From: Massilia sp. PDC64
Lineage (GTDB): Bacteria; Pseudomonadota; Gammaproteobacteria; Burkholderiales; Burkholderiaceae_D
NCBI RefSeq assembly: GCF_900101265.1
Contig: NZ_FMZS01000004.1
Coordinates: 62,001-126,000, forward strand
Direction: 5' to 3'
DNA: 64,000 nucleotides
The notes under the pieces are model-generated. The model was not told where the DNA came from. It did not search any database and was given only the letters and a program-made list of their open reading frames with translations. The first letter of the stretch is position 1. Each line of letters opens with the position of its first letter. The translations under genes and the position numbers were made by a program. Shown here in pieces: positions 46,104-55,617 of this stretch.

Positions 46104-48473
46104 ATGAACTCTTCCTATCCGAACTCCGCCGCCTTGCACCACGCGGCCACGCACGATGCGGCCACGGGCCTGCCGAACCGCGCCGAATTCATGAGCCGCG
46201 TCGAACGCGCGGTGGCGGCCGCCGCGCGCACCGGCGGCGGCGTGGCGCTGGTGCTCGTCGGCCTGGACGGGTCCGTCGCGTCCGGCGCGCTGCCCGCTTT
46301 CGCGGCGCGCCTGGGCGCGCGCGTGCGCCGGACCGACGTGGTGGCGCGGGTCGCCGACGACGCGTTCGCCGTGCTGCTCACGCACCTGGCCGATCCCGCC
46401 ACCGACGCGCGCGCGCTCGCCGGCAAGTTGCTGGCGGCCGCGGCGCCGTGCGGCGCGAGCGTCGGCATCGCGCTGGACGAGGGCATGCTCGACGGCGCCA
46501 CGCTGCTGGCGCGCGCGCAGGAGGCCGTGCTGGCCGCACGCCTCCGCGGCGGCAATACTGCCGTGCTGTTCGAAGGGCCCGCTGCACCGGAGCGGGACCC
46601 CGCGACCGGCGCACCGGTGCCGCCCGACGAGGCGGCGCGCATCGAAGCCCTGCGCGCGACGCAGCTGCTCGACAGCGAGCCGGACGAGCTCTTCGACCGC
46701 ATCGTCCGCATCGTCTGCGCCACGCTGAACGTGCCCGCCAGCGTCGTCTCCCTCGTCGACAGCGACCGCCAGTGGTTCAAGGCGCGCTGCGGCATCGAGC
46801 GTCAGGAGACGCCGCGCGACGTCGCGTTCTGCGCCTGGACCGTGCTGGACGACGAGCCGTTCGTGGTGGAGGACGCGACCCGCGATGCGCGCTTTGCGGA
46901 CAATCCGCACGTTACCGGGGCGCCGTTCGTCCGCTTCTATGCCGGCGTGCCCCTGCGCAGCGGCGGCCGGCGCATCGGGGCGCTGTGCGCCGTCGACTAC
47001 GTGCCGCGCACGCTCGCACCGCAGGACCTGCTGGTGCTCAAGCAGCTGGCGCGCATGGTCGAGGACCTGATCGAGTTGCGCACGGCCACGCTGGACGCCG
47101 TGCAGAGCCTGAACAACTGGGGCGGGCGGCCGTTGCTGGAGGGCGGCACGTGCGCCCGGCTGCGCCAGCAATTCCTGCGCGACCCGCTGACGGGGATGCC
47201 GAACCGCCTGGTCGTGGAAGACGCGATCGCGCGCCACGCCCTGCGCGCGCCCGCGGACGCCTCCGCGCTGCTGGCCGTCGTCGACGTCGACAACCTGGCC
47301 GCCGTCAACGAGGAACACGGGCATGCGAGCGGCGACGCCGTGCTCGTGGCGATCGCGCGCCGGCTGCGGCACCGCGCGGCCCCCGGCGACGTGGCGGCCC
47401 GCATCGGGGGCAGCACGTTCCTGCTGTGGCTCCAGGCCGACACGCACGGTTGCGCCGAGCGGGCGCAGGCCCTGCACCGCGCGCTGAACCGCCCCGTGCA
47501 GGTGGCCGGCCGTGTGATCCACGGCAGCGTGACGATGGGCCACTGCCGCTTCGGCACCGACGGATTCGACGCCGAGACGCTGCTCATCCACGCGCAGGCG
47601 GCGCTGCGCCACGCCAAGTCGCAGGGCCACGGGCTCGCGCGTGCGTACGAGCCCGCGCAACGGCGCATGGGCCCGCGCGCCCTGGAGCACGACCTGCGCG
47701 GCGCGCTCGCACGCGACGAACTGGCGCTCGCCTACCAGCCCAAGGTCGACCTGCGCAGCGGCCGCGTCGTCGGCGTGGAGGCGCTGCTGCGCTGGCAGCA
47801 TCCCGTGTACGGCATGGTCGCGCCGTCCGAATTCATTCCCGTGGCCGAGGAAAGCGGCTTGATCATCCCGATCGGCCAGTGGGTGCTGGACCAGGCCTGC
47901 GCCCAGCTGCGCGCGTGGCGCGACGCGGGGTATGCGGGCCTGACGGTGGCCGTGAACCTGTCGGCGCGCCAGTTCCTCGACGACGAGGTGGCGGCGCGCG
48001 TCGTGGGCACGCTGGCGCGCCACGGCGTGCCGCACGGCGCGCTGGAACTGGAGCTGACGGAGTCCACGTCGATGCACGACGTGGGACGCAGCATCACGAT
48101 CATGAAGGAACTGAAAGCGGCCGGCGTCGTGCTCAGCATCGACGATTTCGGCACCGGCTACTCGAGCCTGGCCTACCTGAAGCGCCTGCCGATCGACAAG
48201 GTCAAGATCGACCGCGCCTTCGTCTCCGATCTCGAACAGAGCACGGAATCGCGCACCATCGTGCGGGCGATCGTGACGGCCGTGCGCTGCCTGGGCCTGG
48301 ACGTCATCGCCGAAGGCATCGAGCAGGCGGCGCAGGCGCGCCTGCTGATGGCGGACGGCTGCTTCGAGATGCAGGGCTATCATTTCGGCCGGCCCGTCGC
48401 CGCGGCGGATTGCCCGCTCGATGCGCGCTTCCAGTTCGACCGGGGCGCGGACGACGCCGGGGAGGGAACATGA
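46104..48473 (+). CDS. Degenerate GGDEF - GAF - degenerate GGDEF - EAL phosphodiesterase
   Basis: 789 residues, no TM helices. The first GGDEF-like domain (about 10-155) has ADDAF in place of GGDEF. A GAF domain (about 170-320) follows, with [13 protein letters not shown] typical of one bacterial GAF subgroup. The second GGDEF-like domain (about 355-510) has GGSTF. The EAL domain (about 530-780) is intact: [40 protein letters not shown] and QGYHFGRP. It should therefore hydrolyse cyclic di-GMP, with two non-catalytic GGDEF domains perhaps as GTP or signal sensors. No strong ribosome site precedes the ATG. The stop overlaps the next gene (ATGA). Confidence 0.9.
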   Translation: MNSSYPNSAALHHAATHDAATGLPNRAEFMSRVERAVAAAARTGGGVALVLVGLDGSVASGALPAFAARLGARVRRTDVVARVADDAFAVLLTHLADPATDARALAGKLLAAAAPCGASVGIALDEGMLDGATLLARAQEAVLAARLRGGNTAVLFEGPAAPERDPATGAPVPPDEAARIEALRATQLLDSEPDELFDRIVRIVCATLNVPASVVSLVDSDRQWFKARCGIERQETPRDVAFCAWTVLDDEPFVVEDATRDARFADNPHVTGAPFVRFYAGVPLRSGGRRIGALCAVDYVPRTLAPQDLLVLKQLARMVEDLIELRTATLDAVQSLNNWGGRPLLEGGTCARLRQQFLRDPLTGMPNRLVVEDAIARHALRAPADASALLAVVDVDNLAAVNEEHGHASGDAVLVAIARRLRHRAAPGDVAARIGGSTFLLWLQADTHGCAERAQALHRALNRPVQVAGRVIHGSVTMGHCRFGTDGFDAETLLIHAQAALRHAKSQGHGLARAYEPAQRRMGPRALEHDLRGALARDELALAYQPKVDLRSGRVVGVEALLRWQHPVYGMVAPSEFIPVAEESGLIIPIGQWVLDQACAQLRAWRDAGYAGLTVAVNLSARQFLDDEVAARVVGTLARHGVPHGALELELTESTSMHDVGRSITIMKELKAAGVVLSIDDFGTGYSSLAYLKRLPIDKVKIDRAFVSDLEQSTESRTIVRAIVTAVRCLGLDVIAEGIEQAAQARLLMADGCFEMQGYHFGRPVAAADCPLDARFQFDRGADDAGEGT

Positions 48474-50398
48474 AACGGCGTGCGCTGGCGGCGCTGCTGG
48501 CGCTGGGCCTGGCGGCAGGGGGCGCGCAGGCTGCCGTGGAACCCGGGCAACTGGCGCGGCTGGACGCCCTCGTGCGCAGGGCCGATGCCGGGGCGCTCCC
48601 GGCGCTGCTGGCGGCACAGAATGCGGTCATGGCGCAGGCTTACCCGGAGCGGATCGCCTACCTGCACCTGTTGCGGCGCGCCTACGCGGACCATGGCGAC
48701 ACCGCGGCGGCCCGCGAGGCCGCCGAGCGGATCGTGCGGATGGCGCGGGCGCAGGGCGACGCGCTGAACACGGCGCTCGGGCAACTGGCGCGCGCCGGCA
48801 CGCTCGGTGCCGTGAACGACATCGATATCCGCAACGCCGACCTGCGCGAGCCGGCTTTCACGGCTGCGCTGCAGCAGGCCTATGGCAACGCCTATCTCGA
48901 CCTGGGACAGTTCGATTTCGCGCACAGCCATTACCTGAAGGCGCTCGAGATCGCGCGCCAGCATCCGGACCTGCTCGAACCCACGGTGAACGGCCTGCGC
49001 CTGTCCATCGCGAAGGTGTACGTGTACACGCGCGCGCCGGACAAGGTGCTGTCCACGCTTGCCGCGATCGGTCCGGACGGCGGCGCGCTGGCACCGCCGT
49101 CCGCCGTGCGCCGGTTCGTCATCGAAGGCATCGCCCACGTCATGCAGGGCCATGCGGACCGGGGGCGCGTCGCCTATTACAAGGGCCTGCAGATCGCGCA
49201 TGCGCACGGCCTGACCCTGTTCGAGGCGAATGCGCTCGGCAACATCGCCGACAGCTGGCTTACGGACGGCCAGTACGTGGAAGCCGAGCGCGCGGCACGC
49301 GCCGCGCTGCCGCTGGCCGTCAAGGTGGATGAACGGGCCACGCGCCACATCGCCGAGGCGAACCTCGGGTTCGCGCTGGCGGGACAGGGGCGCCTGGCCG
49401 AGGGCCTGACGTGGATCGATCGGGTGGTGGCGGAACAGCGGAAGGACAACGCGCTGCCCGACCTGGCCAACGTCCTGCTCGAAAAGAGCCGCATGCTGGA
49501 CAAGGCCGGGCAGGTGCGCCAGGCCCTGCAGGCGTTGCAGGAACACCGCGACGTGGCGGCGAAGCTGGCCGCCGCCGAGCACGAGAACACGGCCAAGGTG
49601 CTGCAGGAGCAGTTCGAGGCGCAGCGCCGCGCCATCCAGATCGAGGGCCTGCGGCGCGAGAATGCCGTGAAGGATGCGCAGATCCGCAAGCGCCGCGTGT
49701 GGCAGCTGATCGCCACGGGCGGGGCCGGTCTCGCGCTCGTGCTGTGCGGCTTCGTGTGGCGGCTGTACCGCCGCTCCGTGCGAACGAGCGCCCGCCTGCA
49801 GGAACTGAACGAGGAACTGGCGTTCCATTCCACGCACGATGCCCTCACGGGGTTGTTGAACCGCCGCTCGTTCCGCGACGCGATGGCGGCCCGTGCGCCG
49901 GGACCGGGCCGCTGCTTCGTCCTGCTCGACATCGACCACTTCAAGACCATCAACGACCGCCTGGGCCACGCGGCGGGGGACGAGGTGCTCGTGGAGGTGG
50001 CGCGGCGGCTGCGTGCCGCGGTCGACGGGCGCAGCACCGTGCTGCGCTGGGGCGGCGAGGAGTTCCTCGTGCACATGGACGGCGGCGACGCCACCGTCCA
50101 CGCGCACCTCGTGCACGCGCTGCTGACCGCCGTGGCCGAGGCGCCCGTGACGACGGCGGACGGTCAGCGGCTCGTCGTCACGATCACGGCCGGCGCGCTG
50201 TCCCTGCCGGCCGGCGGCGACGACGCCATCGACTGGCAGCACGCGCTGGCGCTGGCCGACCAGGCCCTGTACCGGGGCAAGCAGGACGGCCGCCGCTGCG
50301 GTTATCTCGATGTCGCCGACGCCGCGGGCTCAGTGGCCCGCAGCATGCGGCTGGTGCCGGACTCAGTGCGCCTGCAGCACCAGAAGCTGCAGGCCTGA
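48470..50398 (+). CDS. TPR-repeat diguanylate cyclase with periplasmic sensor
   Basis: 642 residues. Signal peptide ([21 protein letters not shown]), a periplasmic helical repeat region of TPR type (about 30-380), a coiled coil (about 385-425), one TM helix (about 428-447), and a cytoplasmic GGDEF domain with [28 protein letters not shown] and active-site RWGGEEF. It resembles TPR-GGDEF cyclases that sense periplasmic ligands or proteins. GGAGGG lies before the ATG, which overlaps the stop of the EAL gene, so a phosphodiesterase and a cyclase are made from one coupled transcript. The 3' end overlaps the convergent ester hydrolase gene by 36 bp. Confidence 0.9.
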   Translation: MKRRALAALLALGLAAGGAQAAVEPGQLARLDALVRRADAGALPALLAAQNAVMAQAYPERIAYLHLLRRAYADHGDTAAAREAAERIVRMARAQGDALNTALGQLARAGTLGAVNDIDIRNADLREPAFTAALQQAYGNAYLDLGQFDFAHSHYLKALEIARQHPDLLEPTVNGLRLSIAKVYVYTRAPDKVLSTLAAIGPDGGALAPPSAVRRFVIEGIAHVMQGHADRGRVAYYKGLQIAHAHGLTLFEANALGNIADSWLTDGQYVEAERAARAALPLAVKVDERATRHIAEANLGFALAGQGRLAEGLTWIDRVVAEQRKDNALPDLANVLLEKSRMLDKAGQVRQALQALQEHRDVAAKLAAAEHENTAKVLQEQFEAQRRAIQIEGLRRENAVKDAQIRKRRVWQLIATGGAGLALVLCGFVWRLYRRSVRTSARLQELNEELAFHSTHDALTGLLNRRSFRDAMAARAPGPGRCFVLLDIDHFKTINDRLGHAAGDEVLVEVARRLRAAVDGRSTVLRWGGEEFLVHMDGGDATVHAHLVHALLTAVAEAPVTTADGQRLVVTITAGALSLPAGGDDAIDWQHALALADQALYRGKQDGRRCGYLDVADAAGSVARSMRLVPDSVRLQHQKLQA

Positions 50399-52321
50399 CG
50401 GCGTCTGCGCCGCGTGGTACACGCGCTGCGTGGCGGCCTTGAAGTCTTCCGGCTTCGCCTTCGGGATCGTGACGAACGTCTGCGGGTTCAGGTCGACGAG
50501 CGGGAACCAGGAACTCTGTACCTGCACCATGATGCGGTGGCCGCGGCGGAACGTGTGGTTGACGTCGCCCAGGTGGTAGCTGATCGCCTCGACCTTGCCC
50601 GGCACGAACGGCTCCGGATGCGTGAACCCGTTGCGGAACTTGCCGCGCAACGGATTGCCGCGCACGAGCTGCTGGTAACCGGCCATGGTGCCGCGCGGCG
50701 GCGCCACGTCGTTGCCGCGCGCCGGCTGCTCGCCGTTCGGGTACTCGGCCGGATACACGTCGATCAGCTTCACGACCCAGTCCGAATCGGTGCCGGTGGT
50801 GGACACGAACAGCTTCGGCGTGACGGGGCCGGCAACCGTCACGTCCTCTTCCAGCACCTCGCTCTGGTACATGAGCACGTCCGGGCGCGTCGCGGCGAAG
50901 CGCTGGTCCGACACCATGTACTCCTGCGGCACGGAGGTCGCCGGGTAGCCGATGTACGGCACGGGCTTGTTCGGATCGGACACGTATTCGTCGTAGCCCG
51001 CGCCCGCGGCGGGCTGCTGCCACGTCAGCGTGCCGTTCGGGCCGAAGTACAGGGTGCGTGCTTTCGCCTGCACGGGCGGCCACGCGGTGTAGCGGCGCCA
51101 CACGTTGGAACCGGTCTCGAACGCCGTCACTTCCGCGATGGGCTGGGCGGGCTTGACACCCTTGAGCTGCTGCTCGAAGAACGGGAACTGGATGTGCTGG
51201 CGGAAGTATTCGCCCGTCTTGCTGTCGAACGAGACGCGGCCCAGCTGCTTGCCGTCGTAGCGAGCCCACCCGCCGTGCACCCACGGGCCCATCACGAGCC
51301 CGTTGAAGATGCCGGGGTTGTTCTTCTTGATGGCGTGGTACGTCGTGAACGGGCCCTGCGGATCCTCGGCATCGAACCAGCCGCCGACCGTCAGCACGGC
51401 CGCCTTCACGTTCTTCAGGTGCGGGGCGATGGCGCGCGTCTGCCAGAAGCTGTCGTAGGTGTCGTGCTCGATCGTCGGCGCGAGCAGCGCGCGCTGCTTG
51501 TCCGTCAGTGTGCCGAGGATGTTCGCCAGCGTGCGGTGCTTGAGGAAGAAGTCGTACGCATCGGCCGCGCCGTAGTCGAAGTCGGCCCACGTCTTGGGCA
51601 GCGGCGTCGGGTTCTGCTGCTCCGTGAACGATGCGTAGAAGCCGAAGTTCGCGGCCAGCATGAACGCGCCGCCATGGTACGAGTCGTCGCCCATGTACAG
51701 GTCCGTCACGGGCGCCTGCGGCGACGCGGCCCTGATCGCCGGATGCGAATCGATGATGCTGGCCGACGTGTAGAAGCCCGGATAGCTGATGCCCCAGATG
51801 CCGGCCTTGCCGTTGTTGTTCGGGACGTTCTTCAGCAGCCATTCCATGGTGTCGTACATGTCCTGGCTTTCCTGGCCTTCGCCGGCGGCCCGCTGCGGGT
51901 TCACGTGCGGCGTCATCTCCTGCCACTTACCCTCCGACATGTAGCGGCCGCGCACGTCCTGCTTGACGAAGATGTAGCCCGCGTCCTCGAATTCCTTCGA
52001 CGGGCCGATCTGCTTCGGGAACCAGTCCTCGCCGTAGTGCAGCTCGCCCTCGGCCTGCACGCCCGCGCTGTACGGCGTACGGTTGATGAGGAACGGGTAC
52101 GCCTTCGACGCATCCTTCGGCACGTAGACGACGGTGAACAGCTTTGTCCCGTCGCGCATCGGGATGCGGTATTCGTACTTGGTGTACGTCTCGCGCAGGT
52201 CGCGCGGCGCGGGCTTGGCATCTTCCGCCGCGTGGACGGCGGCCGGGGGCAGGGCGGAGCACGCGAGGGCCACCAGCAGGGTAAGCAGGGGCAGGCGTGC
52301 GGGCAGGGAGCGACGGGTCAT
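50363..52321 (-). CDS. Alpha-amino-acid ester hydrolase (CocE/NonD family, exported)
   Basis: 652 residues. A signal peptide precedes an alpha/beta-hydrolase S15 domain, a helical cap and a C-terminal jelly roll. Predicted catalytic triad: S179 in GISYPG, D317 and H349 in GPWVHGGW. The carboxylate cluster that binds the substrate ammonium in alpha-amino-acid ester hydrolases is also present: D213 in MGDDSYHGG, and E319 and D320 in FDAEDPQGP. Spacing equals that recalled for the Xanthomonas enzyme (S174, D208, D307, E309, D310, H340), apart from a small insertion before D317. This supports the specific call rather than cocaine esterase or glutaryl acylase. Its natural role is unknown; it may hydrolyse amino-acyl esters or small peptides. 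AAGGAA precedes the ATG, which overlaps the AraC-regulator stop. Confidence 0.9.
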   Translation of the reverse strand: MTRRSLPARLPLLTLLVALACSALPPAAVHAAEDAKPAPRDLRETYTKYEYRIPMRDGTKLFTVVYVPKDASKAYPFLINRTPYSAGVQAEGELHYGEDWFPKQIGPSKEFEDAGYIFVKQDVRGRYMSEGKWQEMTPHVNPQRAAGEGQESQDMYDTMEWLLKNVPNNNGKAGIWGISYPGFYTSASIIDSHPAIRAASPQAPVTDLYMGDDSYHGGAFMLAANFGFYASFTEQQNPTPLPKTWADFDYGAADAYDFFLKHRTLANILGTLTDKQRALLAPTIEHDTYDSFWQTRAIAPHLKNVKAAVLTVGGWFDAEDPQGPFTTYHAIKKNNPGIFNGLVMGPWVHGGWARYDGKQLGRVSFDSKTGEYFRQHIQFPFFEQQLKGVKPAQPIAEVTAFETGSNVWRRYTAWPPVQAKARTLYFGPNGTLTWQQPAAGAGYDEYVSDPNKPVPYIGYPATSVPQEYMVSDQRFAATRPDVLMYQSEVLEEDVTVAGPVTPKLFVSTTGTDSDWVVKLIDVYPAEYPNGEQPARGNDVAPPRGTMAGYQQLVRGNPLRGKFRNGFTHPEPFVPGKVEAISYHLGDVNHTFRRGHRIMVQVQSSWFPLVDLNPQTFVTIPKAKPEDFKAATQRVYHAAQTPSGLQLLVLQAH

Positions 52322-53310
52322 GACTTCCTTGGCGGGTTGGTAAAACGACTAGTATAAGGCCGCGCCGGCCGCGCGGGCCGCTCGTGGCGCGGCGCGTGGC
52401 CGAGTACCCGTTTGAATGCATGGCTGAACGCGCTCTCGGAACCGTAGCCGGATTCCGCTGCGAGCTGCGCGACCGTGGCGCCGTCGCGCAGACGGCGGCG
52501 GGCGAGCCGCATGCGCAGTTCCGTCAGGTAGTGCACGGGACTCGCGCCGGCCGCCGCCTTGAAATGGACGGCGAACGCGGCGCGCGACATGGCGCATGCC
52601 GCGGCCAGCTCGGGCAGGCGCCATGCGCGGCCCGGATCGGCATGCATCAGGCGCAGGGCGGGCGCCAGCCGGCGGTCGACGCCGGCGCGGAAATAGCCGG
52701 CGGCCAGGGAGTCCGCGCCGGTCACGTGGGCGCGCAGGATCTCGATGAGCATCAGTTGCGCGAGCTGGGCGCGGACCGCGTCGGCGCCGGGCAGGTCGGC
52801 GTCGCGTTCGGCGACGAGGCGGTCGAGGATCCAGTGCACCTGGCGGGCCTGCGGCGCGTCGGCCGCCAGCCGGAGCATGGGCGGCAATCCGCCGAACAGC
52901 AGCGGCGCGCAGCCTTCGTCGAGGTCGACCTTCCCGCCGATCATGAAGAACGCGTCGCCGTCGCCATGCCGGAGGATCGCGCCGGTCCTGCCCTGCGCGA
53001 TCTCCGCCAGCGGGACCGGTTGCGCGTCCGCCGTCCCGGCCAGCACGTGCGGACCGGGCGCGTGGAACAGCACGACATCGCCGGCATCGAGTCGCACCGG
53101 TTCTCCCGTGCCGAGGTCGACGCATGCCGTCCCGCGCCGCACGCCCCAGAACTTGACGTGGGGCGTCGCCGGGAACGCGACCGCCCAGGCGCCGCCGGCG
53201 ACGAGGCCGCCGGAGAGCGCCGAGCGCGCACGCACGAGGGTCAGCAGGTGGGAAAGCAGGTCGACGCCCAGTTCTGGATTTTCAAACATTTTATTCAGCC
53301 GAATACGCAT
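52318..53310 (-). CDS. AraC family transcriptional regulator with cupin domain
   Basis: 330 residues. An N-terminal cupin_6-type sensor domain (about 10-190) and a C-terminal pair of helix-turn-helix motifs (about 215-310) with WRLPELAAACAMSRAAFAVHFKAAAG and TVAQLAAESGYGSESAFSHAFKRVLG. Regulators of this type often control an adjacent oxidoreductase gene; here a short-chain dehydrogenase is divergent 82 bp away. The gene also overlaps the ester hydrolase gene by 4 bp, so both are on one transcript. A later in-frame ATG at 53289 is an alternative start. Neither has a strong ribosome site. Confidence 0.88.
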   Translation of the reverse strand: MRIRLNKMFENPELGVDLLSHLLTLVRARSALSGGLVAGGAWAVAFPATPHVKFWGVRRGTACVDLGTGEPVRLDAGDVVLFHAPGPHVLAGTADAQPVPLAEIAQGRTGAILRHGDGDAFFMIGGKVDLDEGCAPLLFGGLPPMLRLAADAPQARQVHWILDRLVAERDADLPGADAVRAQLAQLMLIEILRAHVTGADSLAAGYFRAGVDRRLAPALRLMHADPGRAWRLPELAAACAMSRAAFAVHFKAAAGASPVHYLTELRMRLARRRLRDGATVAQLAAESGYGSESAFSHAFKRVLGHAPRHERPARPARPYTSRFTNPPRKS

Positions 53311-53392
53311 TCAGAATCTCGTTGATGCGCATTATGCTGCCGTCTTCGATGCGTGGCCAGCGGGGTCGCGCACGGGAACGAAGGAGCATGGC

Positions 53393-54223
53393 ATGACAGG
53401 ACGTACGTGGCTGATCACCGGTGTGAGCAGCGGATTCGGTAAAGAGATGGCGGCGCAGCTGCTGGCGCGGGGCGACCGCGTGGCGGGCACGTCGCGGCGG
53501 CTCGATGCGGTCGCGGACCTGCAAACGCGGTACGGGGACCGGTTCTGGGTGGCGCCGCTGGAGATGACGGACCTGGCGGCCGTGCGGCGGACCGTCGATG
53601 CGGCGTTCGACGCGCACGGCCGGATCGACGTCGTCGTCAGCAATGCGGGGTACGGCCTGTTCGGCGCGGCCGAGGAGTGCAGCGACGCCGAAGTGCTGCA
53701 CCAGATCGGCACGAACCTGGCGGGACCGATCCAGTTGCTGCGGGCGTCGCTGCCGCACCTGCGGCGCCAGGGCGGAGGGCGTATCCTGCAGGTGTCGTCC
53801 GTCGGCGGCCAGGCTGCGTTTCCGGGCGCGTCGTTGTATCACGCGAGCAAATGGGGTATCGAAGGGTTCGTCGATGCGCTTGCCCAGGAGGTCGAACCGT
53901 TCGGGATCGGCTGTACGCTCGTCGAGCCGGGCGGTGCGCGCACGGCCTTCCGCTACGGCGGCGCACGGCTGGCGGCGCGGCTCGAGGCGTACGATCGGTC
54001 GCCGGCAAGCCACGCGCGCCGCATGCTGGAGGCACGCACCGCCGTCCCGCCCGGCGACCCGGTGCGCATGGTCGAGCGGATGATCGCGAGCGTCGACGTA
54101 CAGCCGGCACCGCGCCGGCTCGCGCTGGGCAGCGACGCGTGGCTGGCCATGCGCACGCAGCTGCGCGCGCGCCTGGACGCGCTCGAAGCGCAGGAAGGAC
54201 TTGCGGCGTCGACCGATGCGTGA
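53393..54223 (+). CDS. Short-chain dehydrogenase/reductase
   Basis: 276 residues, classical SDR: cofactor motif TGVSSGFGKE, NAGYG, catalytic Ser in VSSVGG and Y-x3-K in YHASKWG. The Arg pair after the first strand (TSRR) suggests NADP(H). The substrate is unknown. The start at 53393 has AAGGAG upstream; an open frame continues further upstream but overlaps the divergent regulator and is rejected. It is probably controlled by the neighbouring AraC regulator. Its stop abuts the stop of the convergent membrane-protein gene. Confidence 0.9.
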   Translation: MTGRTWLITGVSSGFGKEMAAQLLARGDRVAGTSRRLDAVADLQTRYGDRFWVAPLEMTDLAAVRRTVDAAFDAHGRIDVVVSNAGYGLFGAAEECSDAEVLHQIGTNLAGPIQLLRASLPHLRRQGGGRILQVSSVGGQAAFPGASLYHASKWGIEGFVDALAQEVEPFGIGCTLVEPGGARTAFRYGGARLAARLEAYDRSPASHARRMLEARTAVPPGDPVRMVERMIASVDVQPAPRRLALGSDAWLAMRTQLRARLDALEAQEGLAASTDA

Positions 54224-55261
54224 TCAGCGCTTTGCCGGCAGCCAGGCCAGGCGCCGTCGGGCGATGAGAACCACGCCCGCGGCCACGCACAGGACGCCGC
54301 CCAGCAGCGCCGCCTGCGCCAGCGCGCAACCCGCGGCGAACGCGAGGATCGCGGCGGCCAGCTGCCAGCCGTCCAGGTCCAGCGCGCCCACGGTGCCGGC
54401 GGCGGCCAGGCCGTACAGCAGGCCGCAGCCGGTGGCGTACCACGTCTCGCTGCCCGCGAACAGGGGGCGTACCGCGTGCACGGCCGCCAGCACGAGCGCG
54501 CCCGCCGCGACGGCGTCGAGGGCACCGGCCGGCAACCGGAACCAGCCGGGCCCCGCCACCAGCAGGGCGAGCGTCTGCCCGAGGGCGAACGCGACGCCCA
54601 TGCGCGCCAGCAGCGCCGGCGAGCGCACGGCGGCCGGCAGCGCCAGCACGAGCAGCAGCAGGAGGTAGCGTCCGGCGTCGGCCGCCCGCAGCGCGCCCAG
54701 CCTGCACGCGGCCAGCCAGCCGCGCCAGGCCCCCGCGTGGTCGCGGTCGACGGCGACGCGGCCGCGCGGCGCGTCCAGCAGGGCGAGCGTGGCCGGGCGG
54801 CTGGCGAGGATGCCGCCGTGCCAGTCGCTGCGGATGGCCAGGCGGGTCGCGTGGCCGGGCAGTTCGCGTGCGATGGCATCGTAGCCGAGCACGAAGCTGC
54901 GCGCGCTGGCCCCGGCGGGCGGCACCAGGACTGCGTGCGCGACGAGGACACGGGGTTCGTCATCGACGGCCACGCGCATGTCCGCGAGTTCGACCCACCA
55001 GTGGCGGCCGTCGGCGGTGACGGGATCGATGTGCGTGCCGAGATAGCGCGCCAGTTCCGCATGCAGGCGGCCCCGCACGGGCAGCGGCGAGGCCGGCAGG
55101 GGCCGTCCCAGCGCCAGCGCGAGGTCACGCAGCGGCAGGCGCAGTTCGGCCAGCACGGCGTCTTCGCGGAATTCGAGCAGCACTTCCGATCCCGTTGCCG
55201 CGGCGCTGCCGGACCAGGCCAGCGCGAGCCAGGCGAGGACGAGGCGGAGCAGGATGTTCAT
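54224..55261 (-). CDS. Membrane protein resembling HupE/UreJ, degenerate
   Basis: 345 residues. A signal peptide (cleavage near SAAATGS) and an extracytoplasmic beta-rich domain (about 25-180) precede a six- to seven-helix membrane domain (about 200-340). This layout is that of the larger HupE/UreJ_2 proteins, which are putative metal permeases. However, the usual G-x-x-H-I-x-x-G-x-D-H-x-L-F motif at the domain start is here LGALRAADAGRYLLLL, without the His residues. The family call is tentative, and if right the metal site is lost. It follows the 58-residue gene with ATGA overlap. Confidence 0.6.
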   Translation of the reverse strand: MNILLRLVLAWLALAWSGSAAATGSEVLLEFREDAVLAELRLPLRDLALALGRPLPASPLPVRGRLHAELARYLGTHIDPVTADGRHWWVELADMRVAVDDEPRVLVAHAVLVPPAGASARSFVLGYDAIARELPGHATRLAIRSDWHGGILASRPATLALLDAPRGRVAVDRDHAGAWRGWLAACRLGALRAADAGRYLLLLLVLALPAAVRSPALLARMGVAFALGQTLALLVAGPGWFRLPAGALDAVAAGALVLAAVHAVRPLFAGSETWYATGCGLLYGLAAAGTVGALDLDGWQLAAAILAFAAGCALAQAALLGGVLCVAAGVVLIARRRLAWLPAKR

Positions 55262-55434
55262 CGCGGGTGCGCGGCCCCGTGTGCGGGGGGATGGGGCACC
55301 GGTGCGGAGGCGACGCGCACGAGCGGCGCGCGTACCGGAACGACGTCGCCGCCGGCGCGTGCGGCGAGCAGCATGGGGACGGCCAGCGCGAGGCTGGCGG
55401 CGAGCTGTTTGTAGGGCAGGGCGGGCAGGTGCAT
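55258..55434 (-). CDS. Small predicted exported/membrane peptide coupled to the HupE-like gene
   Basis: 58 residues starting MHLPALPYKQLAASLALAVPMLLAARA: one hydrophobic segment, then a Pro/Ala-rich tail ending PPAHGAAHPR. No family is recognised. The stop overlaps the start of the next gene by the ATGA arrangement common in this genome, which is the main argument that it is real. The frame is open to 55590, but the upstream part is AT-rich with no better start. Confidence 0.5.
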   Translation of the reverse strand: MHLPALPYKQLAASLALAVPMLLAARAGGDVVPVRAPLVRVASAPVPHPPAHGAAHPR

Positions 55435-55617
55435 GGTCTCGTGTCGGTTCCTGCGCCGGAGTATGGACGCGGTGGCCGTCAAGGTGCTGACGGTTTGTGT
55501 AAATCTTTGCAAAGATGCGCCGGCCCCTGCCGCCGACATCCCGGCTCCTCCTTCGAACGTGTCAAGGATAGCAGCCGGAATGTGTCGCAAAATTCAAAGA
55601 TTGTCACATCCGCGTAT

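Noticed and set aside
45818..48469. Upstream extension of the TPR-GGDEF frame through the EAL gene
   Set aside because: The real start at 48470 has GGAGGG and a signal peptide. The upstream part is an Arg/Ala-rich out-of-frame reading of the EAL gene.
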